A DNA stretch of 49,801 nt from an uncultured Pelagibacteraceae bacterium (GTDB lineage Bacteria > Pseudomonadota > Alphaproteobacteria > Pelagibacterales > Pelagibacteraceae): positions 1 to 49,801 of the forward strand of contig CABYVA010000005.1 of NCBI GenBank assembly GCA_902522325.1, in the 5' to 3' direction. The notes under the pieces are model-generated. The model saw only the letters and a list, made by a program, of their open reading frames with translations, was not told where the DNA came from and did not search any database. A program made the translations under genes and the position numbers. This document shows, in pieces, positions 17,446 to 25,075 of this stretch. The stretch's first letter is position 1. Every line of letters begins with the position of its first letter.

Positions 17446-17476
17446 ACAGGGCCTGAATAGTGGGGAAAACTTTTTT
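17439..17476 (+). terminator. hairpin followed by T6, Rho-independent-terminator-like
   Basis: GTTTTTCAC (17439-17447) pairs with GTGGGGAAAAC (17460-17470) with a two-base bulge, and six T follow at 17471-17476. On the plus strand this is a terminator shape and would end a transcript from the GC-richer island. It also covers the stop codon of the minus-strand small membrane protein. The left arm shares bases with the closing inverted repeat of the island, so it could form an alternative structure. Confidence 0.45.
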
Positions 17477-17639
17477 AATTCATTAATAGGTACAAAAGCA
17501 CAAAAATACTCAATAGAAATAAACCAAAAATAATCATTAAAATTCTATTTTTTGTTATTTCTGAAGCTTTTGACCAAAAATTCATTATCACAAATAATAA
17601 TACTGGTACCGCCAATCCAATTAAAATGTATTTAGGCAT
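17475..17639 (-). CDS. small two-helix membrane protein (54 residues)
   Basis: The frame runs MPKYILIGLAVPVLLFVIM, then a short polar turn (NFWSKASEITKNR), then ILMIIFGLFLLSIFVLLYLLMN: two hydrophobic segments of about 19-20 residues separated by a positively charged loop, a credible helical hairpin. No family is recognised. It is encoded divergently from the recombinase, with 83 bases between start codons, and its stop lies in the terminator-like hairpin. Codon use looks like other genes in the window. It could be an ordinary small membrane protein or a toxin-like hairpin peptide; no partner RNA or antitoxin was identified with confidence. Confidence 0.5.
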   Translation of the reverse strand: MPKYILIGLAVPVLLFVIMNFWSKASEITKNRILMIIFGLFLLSIFVLLYLLMN

Positions 17640-17663
17640 TAAAATTATTTATATCTTATTTAC

Positions 17664-17692
17664 TTGACATTAAAAATGCTACATATTATAGT
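17664..17692 (+). promoter_or_regulatory. strong sigma-70-type promoter of the recombinase gene
   Basis: TTGACA (17664-17669), a 17-base spacer, and TATAGT (17687-17692). This is a perfect -35 box and a five-of-six -10 box at ideal spacing. The predicted transcription start falls inside the palindrome that follows, so the RNA leader would be about 20-25 bases. Confidence 0.7.
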
Positions 17693-17716
17693 TCCGATAA
17701 TTAATGGTTATCGGAA
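17692..17716. repeat. perfect 9-bp inverted repeat at the recombinase promoter (operator or att-like site)
   Basis: TTCCGATAA (17692-17700), seven-base spacer TTAATGG, TTATCGGAA (17708-17716). It begins at the end of the -10 box and ends seven bases before the ATG, so it spans the expected transcription start and the GGAA ribosome-site region. A protein binding here would block transcription; as RNA, the hairpin would hide the ribosome site. It also has the size and symmetry of a tyrosine-recombinase core site. Which of these applies cannot be told from sequence. Confidence 0.65.
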
Positions 17717-17722
17717 ATATAT

Positions 17723-18640
17723 ATGAATGAACTTGTAACAGACATAAAAAGTCTTGAATTAGAAACTTTAAAAAATTTAAAGAATTCTAAAGCTGCTAAT
17801 ACATTAAGAGCTTATCAAGCTGATTTTAAGGATTTTTCATCATTTTGTATAAAAAATGGATTAACTTCAATGCCAACTGAGCCTAAAATACTATCTTTGT
17901 ACCTAACCCACTTATCATCAACATCAAAATTTAGCACCTTAAAGAGAAGAATAGCTTCAATAAGCGTGATTCATAAGATGAAAGGGCATTATTTGGACAT
18001 AAAACATCCAATAATTATGGAAAATTTACATGGAATTAAAAGAGTCAAAGGAAGTAATCAAAAAGCGAAAAAACCTATATTAATCAGTGATTTAAAACTA
18101 ATAATTAATGCTATAGATCAATCAAATCAAACTGAAAAAAAAAAAATTAGAGATAAATCTATCATACTGACAGGATTTTCAGGAGGATTCAGAAGGTCGG
18201 AATTAGTAAATATTGACTACGACGACATAGAATTTGTAACCGAAGGTGTAAAAATTTTTATAAAAAGATCAAAAACTGATCAATCTGGTGAAGGAATGAT
18301 TAAAGCTATACCCTACTTTGAAAATAAAATATTTTGTCCAGTAACAAACCTAAAAAAGTGGATTGATTATTTAGATATTAAATCAGGCAAAATATTTGCT
18401 ATCTCAGATAAAAGCGTTGGTCTAATAATTAAAAAATATGCATCATTATCAGGTTTGGATGCAAATAGGTACGGAGGCCATAGTCTTAGATCCGGTTTTG
18501 CTACATCAACAGCTGAGTCAGGCGCAGAAGAAAGAAATATTATGGCAATGACAGGTCATAAAACTACGCAAATGGTTAGAAGATATATTCAAGAAGCAAA
18601 TTTATTTAAAAATAATGCATTAAATAAAATAAAAATTTAA
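17723..18640 (+). CDS. tyrosine recombinase / phage-type integrase
   Basis: A 305-residue protein with an N-terminal core-binding (SAM-like) domain (about 20-105, TLRAYQADFKDFSSFC) and a C-terminal catalytic domain. The full active set is visible: Arg157 (GGFRRSEL), Lys184 (RSKTDQ), His253-x-x-Arg256 (GHSLRSGFAT), His279 (MTGHKTTQ) and nucleophile Tyr288. It is therefore predicted active. The type is close to free-standing site-specific recombinases; no excisionase or phage genes are nearby. It is expressed from its own promoter with a palindrome over the start site. Its 3' end overlaps the convergent dehydrogenase gene by four bases. It marks the accessory region. Confidence 0.93.
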   Translation: MNELVTDIKSLELETLKNLKNSKAANTLRAYQADFKDFSSFCIKNGLTSMPTEPKILSLYLTHLSSTSKFSTLKRRIASISVIHKMKGHYLDIKHPIIMENLHGIKRVKGSNQKAKKPILISDLKLIINAIDQSNQTEKKKIRDKSIILTGFSGGFRRSELVNIDYDDIEFVTEGVKIFIKRSKTDQSGEGMIKAIPYFENKIFCPVTNLKKWIDYLDIKSGKIFAISDKSVGLIIKKYASLSGLDANRYGGHSLRSGFATSTAESGAEERNIMAMTGHKTTQMVRRYIQEANLFKNNALNKIKI

Positions 18641-19911
18641 TTTGTGTTTATATTATCACCAACTCTTATTACATTAGAATCGTTAATATTGTAAATATAT
18701 CTAAATGGGTCAATAATAATAGAATTACTAGGAAATTTAAATTTTAAAAATTCTTTATGTTTAGTTCCAATAAAAAAAGTATGTTTAATACTTTTATTAT
18801 CCCAATTATTTTTTGACAAAACTTTATCAAATGGTTCGTCTACAAAAGGATCCCAGGAAAAAACTTTTTTACCTTTTTCTTCAAGAATATTTTTAAGAAG
18901 AATAGAAGGACTGCCCAACAATAAATTAGTTTCAGGTTTAAAGGTTTTGCCCAATATATTAATTTGCCTATCTTGAGATTTATCTATTATAATTTTAGCA
19001 AGCCATTCTGTTTGTTTTTCTCTTTGCATCATTATTCCTTCAAACCAATCATAAGATAAATTTAATTTTTGAGATAAATGGCTCAATGCTATATTGTCTC
19101 TGGGATGACAACCTCCTCCATCACCCATTCCACCAGACAAATAAGCATCTGAAATTAATCTTCTATTAGCCATTTTTAAAGCATTTGTAACATCGTCAAT
19201 ATTTGTATTTGGTAAATGATAACAGGCTTCCATAATTGTATTAACAAATGAAATTTTAGTTGAGATCATAGTGTTATAAGAAACTTTAATTAATTCTGCA
19301 TTTTCAATTGTAGTTTTGTAAAAAGGAGAATCGCAAATAGTCTTATAAAATTTTTCTGCTAAATCTGATGCATTTTGGTCATCAACACCAAATAAGATAA
19401 ATTCAGGATATAAAAAATCTCTTATAGTTGATCCCATCGCTATAAAAAAAGGATTATAACAAAGCTTTGTATGTTTCCCTAGCAGAGGTTTTATTTGACT
19501 TCTAATTGTACCAGGCAAAACAGTAGAAATAATAATTACTACCTTATCTTCATTATTTTTTTCAATAGCAGCAGACAAATCTTTTAATCCAGCTTTTAAA
19601 AAGGAATAGTCAAAATCTATTCTTTTATCCGGTATTTTTGTAATTCCTTCATATAAAGGATCATGTGGTGTTTGAATCGGAACAAAAATAATTTCAGATT
19701 TTTTGACTAAATCGTCAATGTTAGTTATTTCTAAATTCGTTTTTGGAAGATACTTATCTACCCACTCTTCCCTATATCTAATTTTTCTCTTTTTAATATC
19801 ATCAATTGTTTTTTTTGAAATATCATATCCGAAAACTTTATGTCCTTTGCTTTCAACTGCCAAACTAACTGGAAGACCTAATTTACCTAATCCTAAAAAT
19901 CCTATATTCAT
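18637..19911 (-). CDS. nucleotide-sugar dehydrogenase (UDP-glucose/UDP-ManNAc dehydrogenase family)
   Basis: A 424-residue NAD-dependent enzyme that oxidises the C6 hydroxyl of a UDP-sugar to the acid. The Rossmann motif GFLGLGKLGLPVSLAVESKGHKV opens the protein; STVLPGT follows; the catalytic cysteine lies in GDGGGCHPRDN (about residue 265); the C-terminal UDP-binding part has ILGKTFKPETN and DPFVDEP. Cys-His-Pro-Arg-Asp instead of CxxKD is like the UDP-ManNAc/UDP-GlcNAc branch. The exact sugar is uncertain. It is the last gene of the glycosyltransferase operon (four-base overlap) and probably supplies an acidic sugar for the surface polymer. Confidence 0.88.
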   Translation of the reverse strand: MNIGFLGLGKLGLPVSLAVESKGHKVFGYDISKKTIDDIKKRKIRYREEWVDKYLPKTNLEITNIDDLVKKSEIIFVPIQTPHDPLYEGITKIPDKRIDFDYSFLKAGLKDLSAAIEKNNEDKVVIIISTVLPGTIRSQIKPLLGKHTKLCYNPFFIAMGSTIRDFLYPEFILFGVDDQNASDLAEKFYKTICDSPFYKTTIENAELIKVSYNTMISTKISFVNTIMEACYHLPNTNIDDVTNALKMANRRLISDAYLSGGMGDGGGCHPRDNIALSHLSQKLNLSYDWFEGIMMQREKQTEWLAKIIIDKSQDRQINILGKTFKPETNLLLGSPSILLKNILEEKGKKVFSWDPFVDEPFDKVLSKNNWDNKSIKHTFFIGTKHKEFLKFKFPSNSIIIDPFRYIYNINDSNVIRVGDNINTN

Positions 19912-20747
19912 ACTAATTTATTTGACTCAATAATTCTGTTTTTTAATGTATCTTTCCAAATTTGATAATCTTTTTCTGGAACACCATCTTTAATATTCTT
20001 AAGATGAGTATTGTCAACCTCATTTTCGTGCGTATTGGCAGAAATTTGTGAAACTTGAATTTTTGAGGATACTAAGAATTTTTTGCTACGAAAACTTAAA
20101 TCACATATCCAAGTATCTAAATACCAAAAATTAAAGTATTCACTACCAACATAACCTAGTGTTTCGTACCAATTTCTATTGATTATAGGAAAATCACAAT
20201 GCAAATATCTATATTTTTTTCCTGAATCAATCCAGAGACAATATGGTTTATTTTTTGGTGTTTTTGAAAATTCCTCATTTATTAATAAATCCCAATTATT
20301 TGATAAAAAAATCATATCATCATTAATTGGAAATAATATTTCACCTGTGGATTTTGCCGCTAAAAAATTGTTTCTTTGAGCGTGAGTCTTTAGATTTTTA
20401 ATAAATAACTTGATACTAATCTTATTTGAAATTTCATCATTTATAATTTTTCTGTAAACATCTATTTCATTATCATCCTCATCTAATAAAATTAAAATTT
20501 CACTACTAGAATAAGAATTACATGTATTTTTAAAACTTTTTAACATTCTCAAAAATTTACTGGATCTTTCCCTAGTTGGGCACAATAAAGAAATTTTAAA
20601 ATTAGTAATTTTTCTTTGTGAAACCTTAAAGAACAACGTCAGAACAAAGTATTTAGTAATTGTATAAAAATACCAAAATAATCTTTTAAAACCCTTAAAA
20701 ATATCTTTTTTTAGGCTTTCCAGTAATGTACGATTTTTTTTTTTCAT
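19908..20747 (-). CDS. glycosyltransferase, GT-A fold (family 2-like)
   Basis: A 279-residue protein. After a basic N-terminus with one hydrophobic stretch (about 25-42, possible membrane contact), KISLLCPTRERSSKFLRML starts a GT-A nucleotide-sugar fold. ILILLDEDDNEIDVYRKI and the metal-binding region GEILFPINDDMIFLSNNWD give the DxD-type motif. The acceptor and sugar are unknown. It overlaps both neighbours by four bases inside the polysaccharide operon. Very AT-rich, lysine/asparagine-rich, like the rest of the cluster. Confidence 0.75.
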   Translation of the reverse strand: MKKKNRTLLESLKKDIFKGFKRLFWYFYTITKYFVLTLFFKVSQRKITNFKISLLCPTRERSSKFLRMLKSFKNTCNSYSSSEILILLDEDDNEIDVYRKIINDEISNKISIKLFIKNLKTHAQRNNFLAAKSTGEILFPINDDMIFLSNNWDLLINEEFSKTPKNKPYCLWIDSGKKYRYLHCDFPIINRNWYETLGYVGSEYFNFWYLDTWICDLSFRSKKFLVSSKIQVSQISANTHENEVDNTHLKNIKDGVPEKDYQIWKDTLKNRIIESNKLV

Positions 20748-21718
20748 AATTGACTTATCAATTTCTTAGCAACATATAACCAGTTCTTTTTACCTCTATT
20801 AGTCATTAAATTATTTCTCATTTCATGCCACAGACTATCATTAGTAAATAATTCTAAAGTGCATCTTGCGAATTCTTTTTCGTTTTTTGCTACAAATCCT
20901 GTTTTTCCATTTACAACTCTTTCAGCCAAACACCCCTTCCCTAAAGTTACGATTGGTATACATAGTTCCTTTGCCTCTTCAGCAGCGAGACAAAACAATT
21001 CAGCTTTATGTCCAGGTATTAAAAAAATTCTAGCTTTTAATAAATCTTCAATCATATTTTGTTGACTTAAAAGTTTTCTTTTGAATATATTTGCATTTTT
21101 GTAATTTAAGCTGTTATCCGTAACAAGTAATTTTAATTTATTATTTTGTGGATATATATATTCGGACCAAATATTTAATAGAAGATCTAAATTCCTATCC
21201 TCTCTAGATGTAAATATAGCTAAATTCTTATCAATATTATCGTTAAGATTTGTATTTAAAAAAATATCATCAACAGCATATCTTAAGTTAATATTTCCAA
21301 ACAAATATAAAAGTTTAGATCTTTTTTTAAGATGATAATGGCTTAAAAAACAAACTATTGGTTTATGTTTTAAGTAGGCAAATAATTGTTTTTTTCTTAT
21401 AAATTTCTCCAAGCTTTGCAGACTATGTGAAAAAAGTATTTTTTTTTTTGATTTAACCAAATTAAACAATCTGCAATCGGCATTTGCAAAAGCTAAATCA
21501 TACTCATTATTTTCAAAACTTGAATTTATATTCAACCATCTTACACCATTTATATATTCTGATTTTGGACAATTGTTTATAATTGTTATTTTATGGCCTA
21601 ATTTATTTAAGGAATTAGAAAGATTTATTAATACAGTTTCTGCACCTCTAAGCTTTTCTGAATACAAATCATTAGAGTTATACTGAAATCTGGTATTATC
21701 AATAAAACAAATATTCAT
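20744..21718 (-). CDS. glycosyltransferase, GT-B fold (family 4-like)
   Basis: A 324-residue protein starting MNICFIDNTRFQYNSN with RGAETVLINLSNSLNKLGHKITIINNC, the N-terminal pattern of GT4 enzymes (GGxExxxxxLaxxLxxxGHxVtv). The C-terminal donor-binding part has FLIPGHKAELFCLAAEEAKELCIPIVTLGKG, with GHKAELFCLAAEEA in the place of the usual E-x7-E motif, and ERVVNGKTGFVAKNEKEF. The middle domain is shorter than usual. It probably adds one sugar of the surface polymer. Four-base and one-base overlaps to neighbours. Confidence 0.8.
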   Translation of the reverse strand: MNICFIDNTRFQYNSNDLYSEKLRGAETVLINLSNSLNKLGHKITIINNCPKSEYINGVRWLNINSSFENNEYDLAFANADCRLFNLVKSKKKILFSHSLQSLEKFIRKKQLFAYLKHKPIVCFLSHYHLKKRSKLLYLFGNINLRYAVDDIFLNTNLNDNIDKNLAIFTSREDRNLDLLLNIWSEYIYPQNNKLKLLVTDNSLNYKNANIFKRKLLSQQNMIEDLLKARIFLIPGHKAELFCLAAEEAKELCIPIVTLGKGCLAERVVNGKTGFVAKNEKEFARCTLELFTNDSLWHEMRNNLMTNRGKKNWLYVAKKLISQL

Positions 21719-22590
21719 TAAGTTTTAAATAAAGTAGTTATAGTTTTCAAATAAATATATTTTAATTTATCTACAAAGTGATCTTTAATAAAAATAATAT
21801 TTAATTTAGGATTTTTTAGTGGTCCTAGGTATTCAATTTTTTTTTCACCTTTTAAATAATGATTTCTAAAAGTTCTTGGACTTAGTTTCCACTTTAACAA
21901 AAAAGTTTTTGTACCTTTATTTTTAGTTACATATTTGCTTTTTCTAGTAGTCGCAGATCCAAAATGGTATACTTTCCATTTACTAAAAGTTTTAAAAATT
22001 CTAATATTTTTATTCCACAATTTATAACAAAAATCTGGATCTGAACCATCGCCTGGGTTAAACTCTTCACTGAATCCCCCTACTTCATTCCATAAATCTT
22101 TATGTACGACGTGGGGCGCCCAATGAGATCCTTGATAGCTTGGCGTATTATCATTTTCACAAAAAGTATGGAATTTATTGTAATTGAATTCAGATGGCAA
22201 TTTACCACAATCATGATTTATGAAACCATCTAAATATGAAACATTCATTCCAGAAATATAAAAAAGATTATGATTTATATTTTTAATTTCTTTTAATAGT
22301 TGCTCATCCCAACTTTTACAAAAAAACATATCATCATGAGCATAGATAATTAATTCATTTGAGGCTTTTTTTGATGCTAAATTAACAGCACTGCATAAAC
22401 CAATATTTTCCTTAGAATATGTAAATTTTATATTTTCATTTTTAACATAATCTAAAGTACCGTCAGATCCTTCATTTACATGAACTATTATTTCATTTTT
22501 GTAGTTTGAGTTTTCCTTAATGCTTTTTAAAAAAAGTTTAAGATAATTTAAGTTATTATAAGTCGGCACTATTATTGATATTTTCATCAA
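21718..22590 (-). CDS. glycosyltransferase family 2
   Basis: A 290-residue GT-A enzyme. MKISIIVPTYNNLNYLKLFLKSI is the standard opening; NEIIVHVNEGSDGTLDYV and the DxD motif in ELIIYAHDDMFFCKSWD follow; GGFSEEFNPGDGSDPDFCYKLW carries the acceptor-site ED-type residues. No membrane domain is visible, so it acts in the cytoplasm or at the inner membrane surface. It starts inside the end of the 702-residue glycosyltransferase gene (four-base overlap). Confidence 0.87.
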   Translation of the reverse strand: MMKISIIVPTYNNLNYLKLFLKSIKENSNYKNEIIVHVNEGSDGTLDYVKNENIKFTYSKENIGLCSAVNLASKKASNELIIYAHDDMFFCKSWDEQLLKEIKNINHNLFYISGMNVSYLDGFINHDCGKLPSEFNYNKFHTFCENDNTPSYQGSHWAPHVVHKDLWNEVGGFSEEFNPGDGSDPDFCYKLWNKNIRIFKTFSKWKVYHFGSATTRKSKYVTKNKGTKTFLLKWKLSPRTFRNHYLKGEKKIEYLGPLKNPKLNIIFIKDHFVDKLKYIYLKTITTLFKT

Positions 22591-24695
22591 TATAATTTTG
22601 CATTAATGCCAATGGATTTATCTAAAATATACTTAGAAATTTTTGTTTCATTAAAAAGTTTAAAATATTTCTTTTTACCATTATGAGCAATTTTTTTTCT
22701 AATTGAATCATTCTTTTTATAATATAAAATTTTATCAGCAAGATCGTCTAAATTGCTATAAAAAACTATTTCTTGTTTATTGAAAAAATCATTTAAACAA
22801 GTTTTTTTATCAATAAAAGTGAGTAAACCATTACCCATTAGTGATGCAATTCTATTACTTGAATAATGTTTAGTTGGAAGACCACGACTTAAATTTAAAC
22901 CCATTTTTGAATTTGTTAATGCATTATAAAATTCATCACCCCAAATAGGCTCTTTATTTTCAAAACCGTAAAAATCGTAATTAATACCATTAATTTTTTT
23001 AATTAAAGAATTAAGAAAATAAATTCTACTATCATTTTTGCCTTTTTTAAGAGTTGCTCTATTAACGCCATGACTCATAGCGTAAAATATATCTTTTCTT
23101 GGATTTAGATTAAAAACATCAAAGCATTCTATATTTTTATCAACTGGAATGAACATAAAATGTAAATTATTTATATTTTTATTTTGTTTTAAAAATACTG
23201 ATGGATGAGTCGTAATAAAATTATGATCAACCAAATTTCCATAATATGAAATTTTATCTATATTCGCTTTTGAATCTTTTAGACTTTTCATGATTGGGTC
23301 TTCGTTCCACTGGGATATAACTATGTTTTTATTTAAGTTTTTGATGGTATCTAATGTTTCAAGATTAATATTATTAGTATGTCCGAAGAATAAAAGGTTA
23401 GGATTATAATTTTTAAAAGTTTCAATCAAATAATCTTGAAACTTTGAAGAAGTGCTATTAAGAGACAATTGTCTATTTTGTTTAATAAAATCTCTATCAC
23501 TTATTTCGAGAACATCATGGCCATTTCTGATAAAACCATTGGTAAATTTTTTTCCAACCGAAATATTATAAAGTCTATGGTTTAACTTTTGACCTAAATT
23601 ATAAATGTTGACTATTTTTAACTTATTTCTTACAAAATTTAATTTATAATTAATAAACAAAGATTTTCTAATATCATCTATAAGCATAGAGTTATCTTTT
23701 GTAATATGTTTTACATTGAAAAAACCTCTTTTTTGAAAATCTTTTCTATTATTAGGATTTATTATTAATTTTTTAATTTCATTATATAAGTTTTTATAAT
23801 CTAACTTTTTTAAAACTACGCAATGGTCAGAAGTTTCAGGCAATCCTCCTCTATTAGATATTATTGTAGCGCAACCTCTTGATGACGCTTCAAGGGCGGT
23901 TCTGCCAAATGGCTCTTCCCATCTAGATGGAACGACTGCTATCTCAGTCTTACACAAAAAATTTAGAACATCCTTGTGAGACAAGTATCCTAGTTCAATA
24001 TGATTTTTATGATTTATTGTAGGTTTATCACGTCTTTCATCGCCTATAGAATAAGCTTTCCACTCACTAAATTCATCTAAAATCTTTGTTATAGCATCTC
24101 TATAAATATCATAACCTTTAGAAGGATTAAGTTTTCCAACAAATACAATTTTTTTTTCTTTTTTTAACAAATATTTCTGTCTATGAATACTTGGATATAC
24201 AACCTCGGTTTTGTTTAATAATCTTTTATCTATATCAATGAAAAATCTTTTTTGAACCCATTCACTTACAAATATAATTTTTTCTACATTGTTAAGTAAA
24301 TTTATTCTTTCATTAGCACTTTTAGATCCTTTCATTGATAAAGGATCGTTATGAAAATAAATAATAAAATTTGATTTTATTTTTTTCTTTAATAAATTAA
24401 ACACTAAAGGTCTATTATGTATTTCAACTATATCAAAATTTTTTCCTTCAATTTTTTTAATTAATTCATTGCAGTATTGATTTGTAGTACTTGTTAATTT
24501 AGACCCCAAATCTTTAATTTTTATATTTATATAATTCTTTGATAAATAATCTTTGGAGTCTGTTGATCCATAAATAAAATTATTTTTTTTTAATGATGAA
24601 TGTTTATAAAAATCACAAACCCATAGTGAAGCTGCTGCAGCTCTTCTTTTAGAATAATTTTCTTTATATGGAAGTATTGTTGCAATTTTTAACAT
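22587..24695 (-). CDS. two-domain glycosyltransferase: GT4-type N-terminus plus CgeB-like GT-B C-terminus
   Basis: A 702-residue protein that reads as two enzymes in one chain. Residues 1 to ~345 are a GT4 glycosyltransferase, with VGKLNPSKGYDIYRDAI and the donor motif VPSRWEEPFGRTALEASSRG. From ~365 a second GT-B-like domain begins (LKIVNIYNLGQKLNHRLYNISVGKKFTNG); it ends with NSKMGLNLSRGLPTKHYSSNRIASLMGNGLLTF and KKIAHNGKKKYFKLFN, which resembles the CgeB/glyco_trans_1_2 family. There is no frameshift between them. It is the first large gene of the cluster, three bases after the GIY-YIG gene. Confidence 0.82.
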   Translation of the reverse strand: MLKIATILPYKENYSKRRAAAASLWVCDFYKHSSLKKNNFIYGSTDSKDYLSKNYINIKIKDLGSKLTSTTNQYCNELIKKIEGKNFDIVEIHNRPLVFNLLKKKIKSNFIIYFHNDPLSMKGSKSANERINLLNNVEKIIFVSEWVQKRFFIDIDKRLLNKTEVVYPSIHRQKYLLKKEKKIVFVGKLNPSKGYDIYRDAITKILDEFSEWKAYSIGDERRDKPTINHKNHIELGYLSHKDVLNFLCKTEIAVVPSRWEEPFGRTALEASSRGCATIISNRGGLPETSDHCVVLKKLDYKNLYNEIKKLIINPNNRKDFQKRGFFNVKHITKDNSMLIDDIRKSLFINYKLNFVRNKLKIVNIYNLGQKLNHRLYNISVGKKFTNGFIRNGHDVLEISDRDFIKQNRQLSLNSTSSKFQDYLIETFKNYNPNLLFFGHTNNINLETLDTIKNLNKNIVISQWNEDPIMKSLKDSKANIDKISYYGNLVDHNFITTHPSVFLKQNKNINNLHFMFIPVDKNIECFDVFNLNPRKDIFYAMSHGVNRATLKKGKNDSRIYFLNSLIKKINGINYDFYGFENKEPIWGDEFYNALTNSKMGLNLSRGLPTKHYSSNRIASLMGNGLLTFIDKKTCLNDFFNKQEIVFYSNLDDLADKILYYKKNDSIRKKIAHNGKKKYFKLFNETKISKYILDKSIGINAKLY

Positions 24696-24698
24696 TAT

Positions 24699-24950
24699 TT
24701 AATTAAACTTTTCTACAATTGTTAATCTCTTTTTTCTATCTTTTTTTAACTTATATTCATAGCTCATAGCTTGTTTTTTTGATGTAAATTTTTTACTAAA
24801 AATTATCTTCCATTTATATCCCTTGGTAGATTTAGCTCCTTTATTAGAATTATGCTTTATTAATCTGTTATTCAAATTGTTTGTATAACCAACATATGTC
24901 TTTTTTTTGTTTTTGCTGATTGATATGAGCATGTAGACAAAATATGTCAT
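24699..24950 (-). CDS. GIY-YIG domain protein (UPF0213/YhbQ-like)
   Basis: An 83-residue single-domain protein: YFVYMLISISKNKKKTYVGYTNNLNNRLIKHNSNKGAKSTKG is the GIY-YIG nuclease core (FVYML...TYVGYT), with the following Arg and His in RLIKHN, and EYKLKKDRKKRL the usual end. The family is widely found as free-standing proteins; members are suspected DNA-processing nucleases, but roles are mostly undetermined. It stands between tRNA-Glu and the glycosyltransferase operon and may be a remnant of mobility functions or simply the first gene of the operon. Confidence 0.85.
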   Translation of the reverse strand: MTYFVYMLISISKNKKKTYVGYTNNLNNRLIKHNSNKGAKSTKGYKWKIIFSKKFTSKKQAMSYEYKLKKDRKKRLTIVEKFN

Positions 24951-24965
24951 AAATACTTAATTTTG

Positions 24966-25040
24966 TGGCGGTCCCTAGGGGAATCGAACCCCTCTTTCGA
25001 GGATGAAAACCACGTGTCCTAACCGATAGACGAAGGGACC
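24966..25040 (-). tRNA. tRNA-Glu (UUC)
   Basis: Minus-strand cloverleaf: acceptor GGTCCCT/AGGGACC, D arm GTCTATCGGTTAGGAC, anticodon loop TTTTCAT (anticodon TTC), T arm AGGGG-TTCGATT-CCCCT, encoded CCA. The anticodon stem CGTGG/CCTCG has a U-U mismatch at its middle pair. The gene marks the right border of the glycan/recombinase region. Confidence 0.95.
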
Positions 25041-25075
25041 AAATTTTATTTTTCTATTGTAAAAAAATGTTTTAA

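Noticed and set aside
17475-17640. Type I toxin-antitoxin pair formed by the small hairpin protein and an antisense RNA
   Set aside because: Hairpin peptides fit the pattern, but no antisense promoter opposite the gene can be recognised, so the idea stays speculative.
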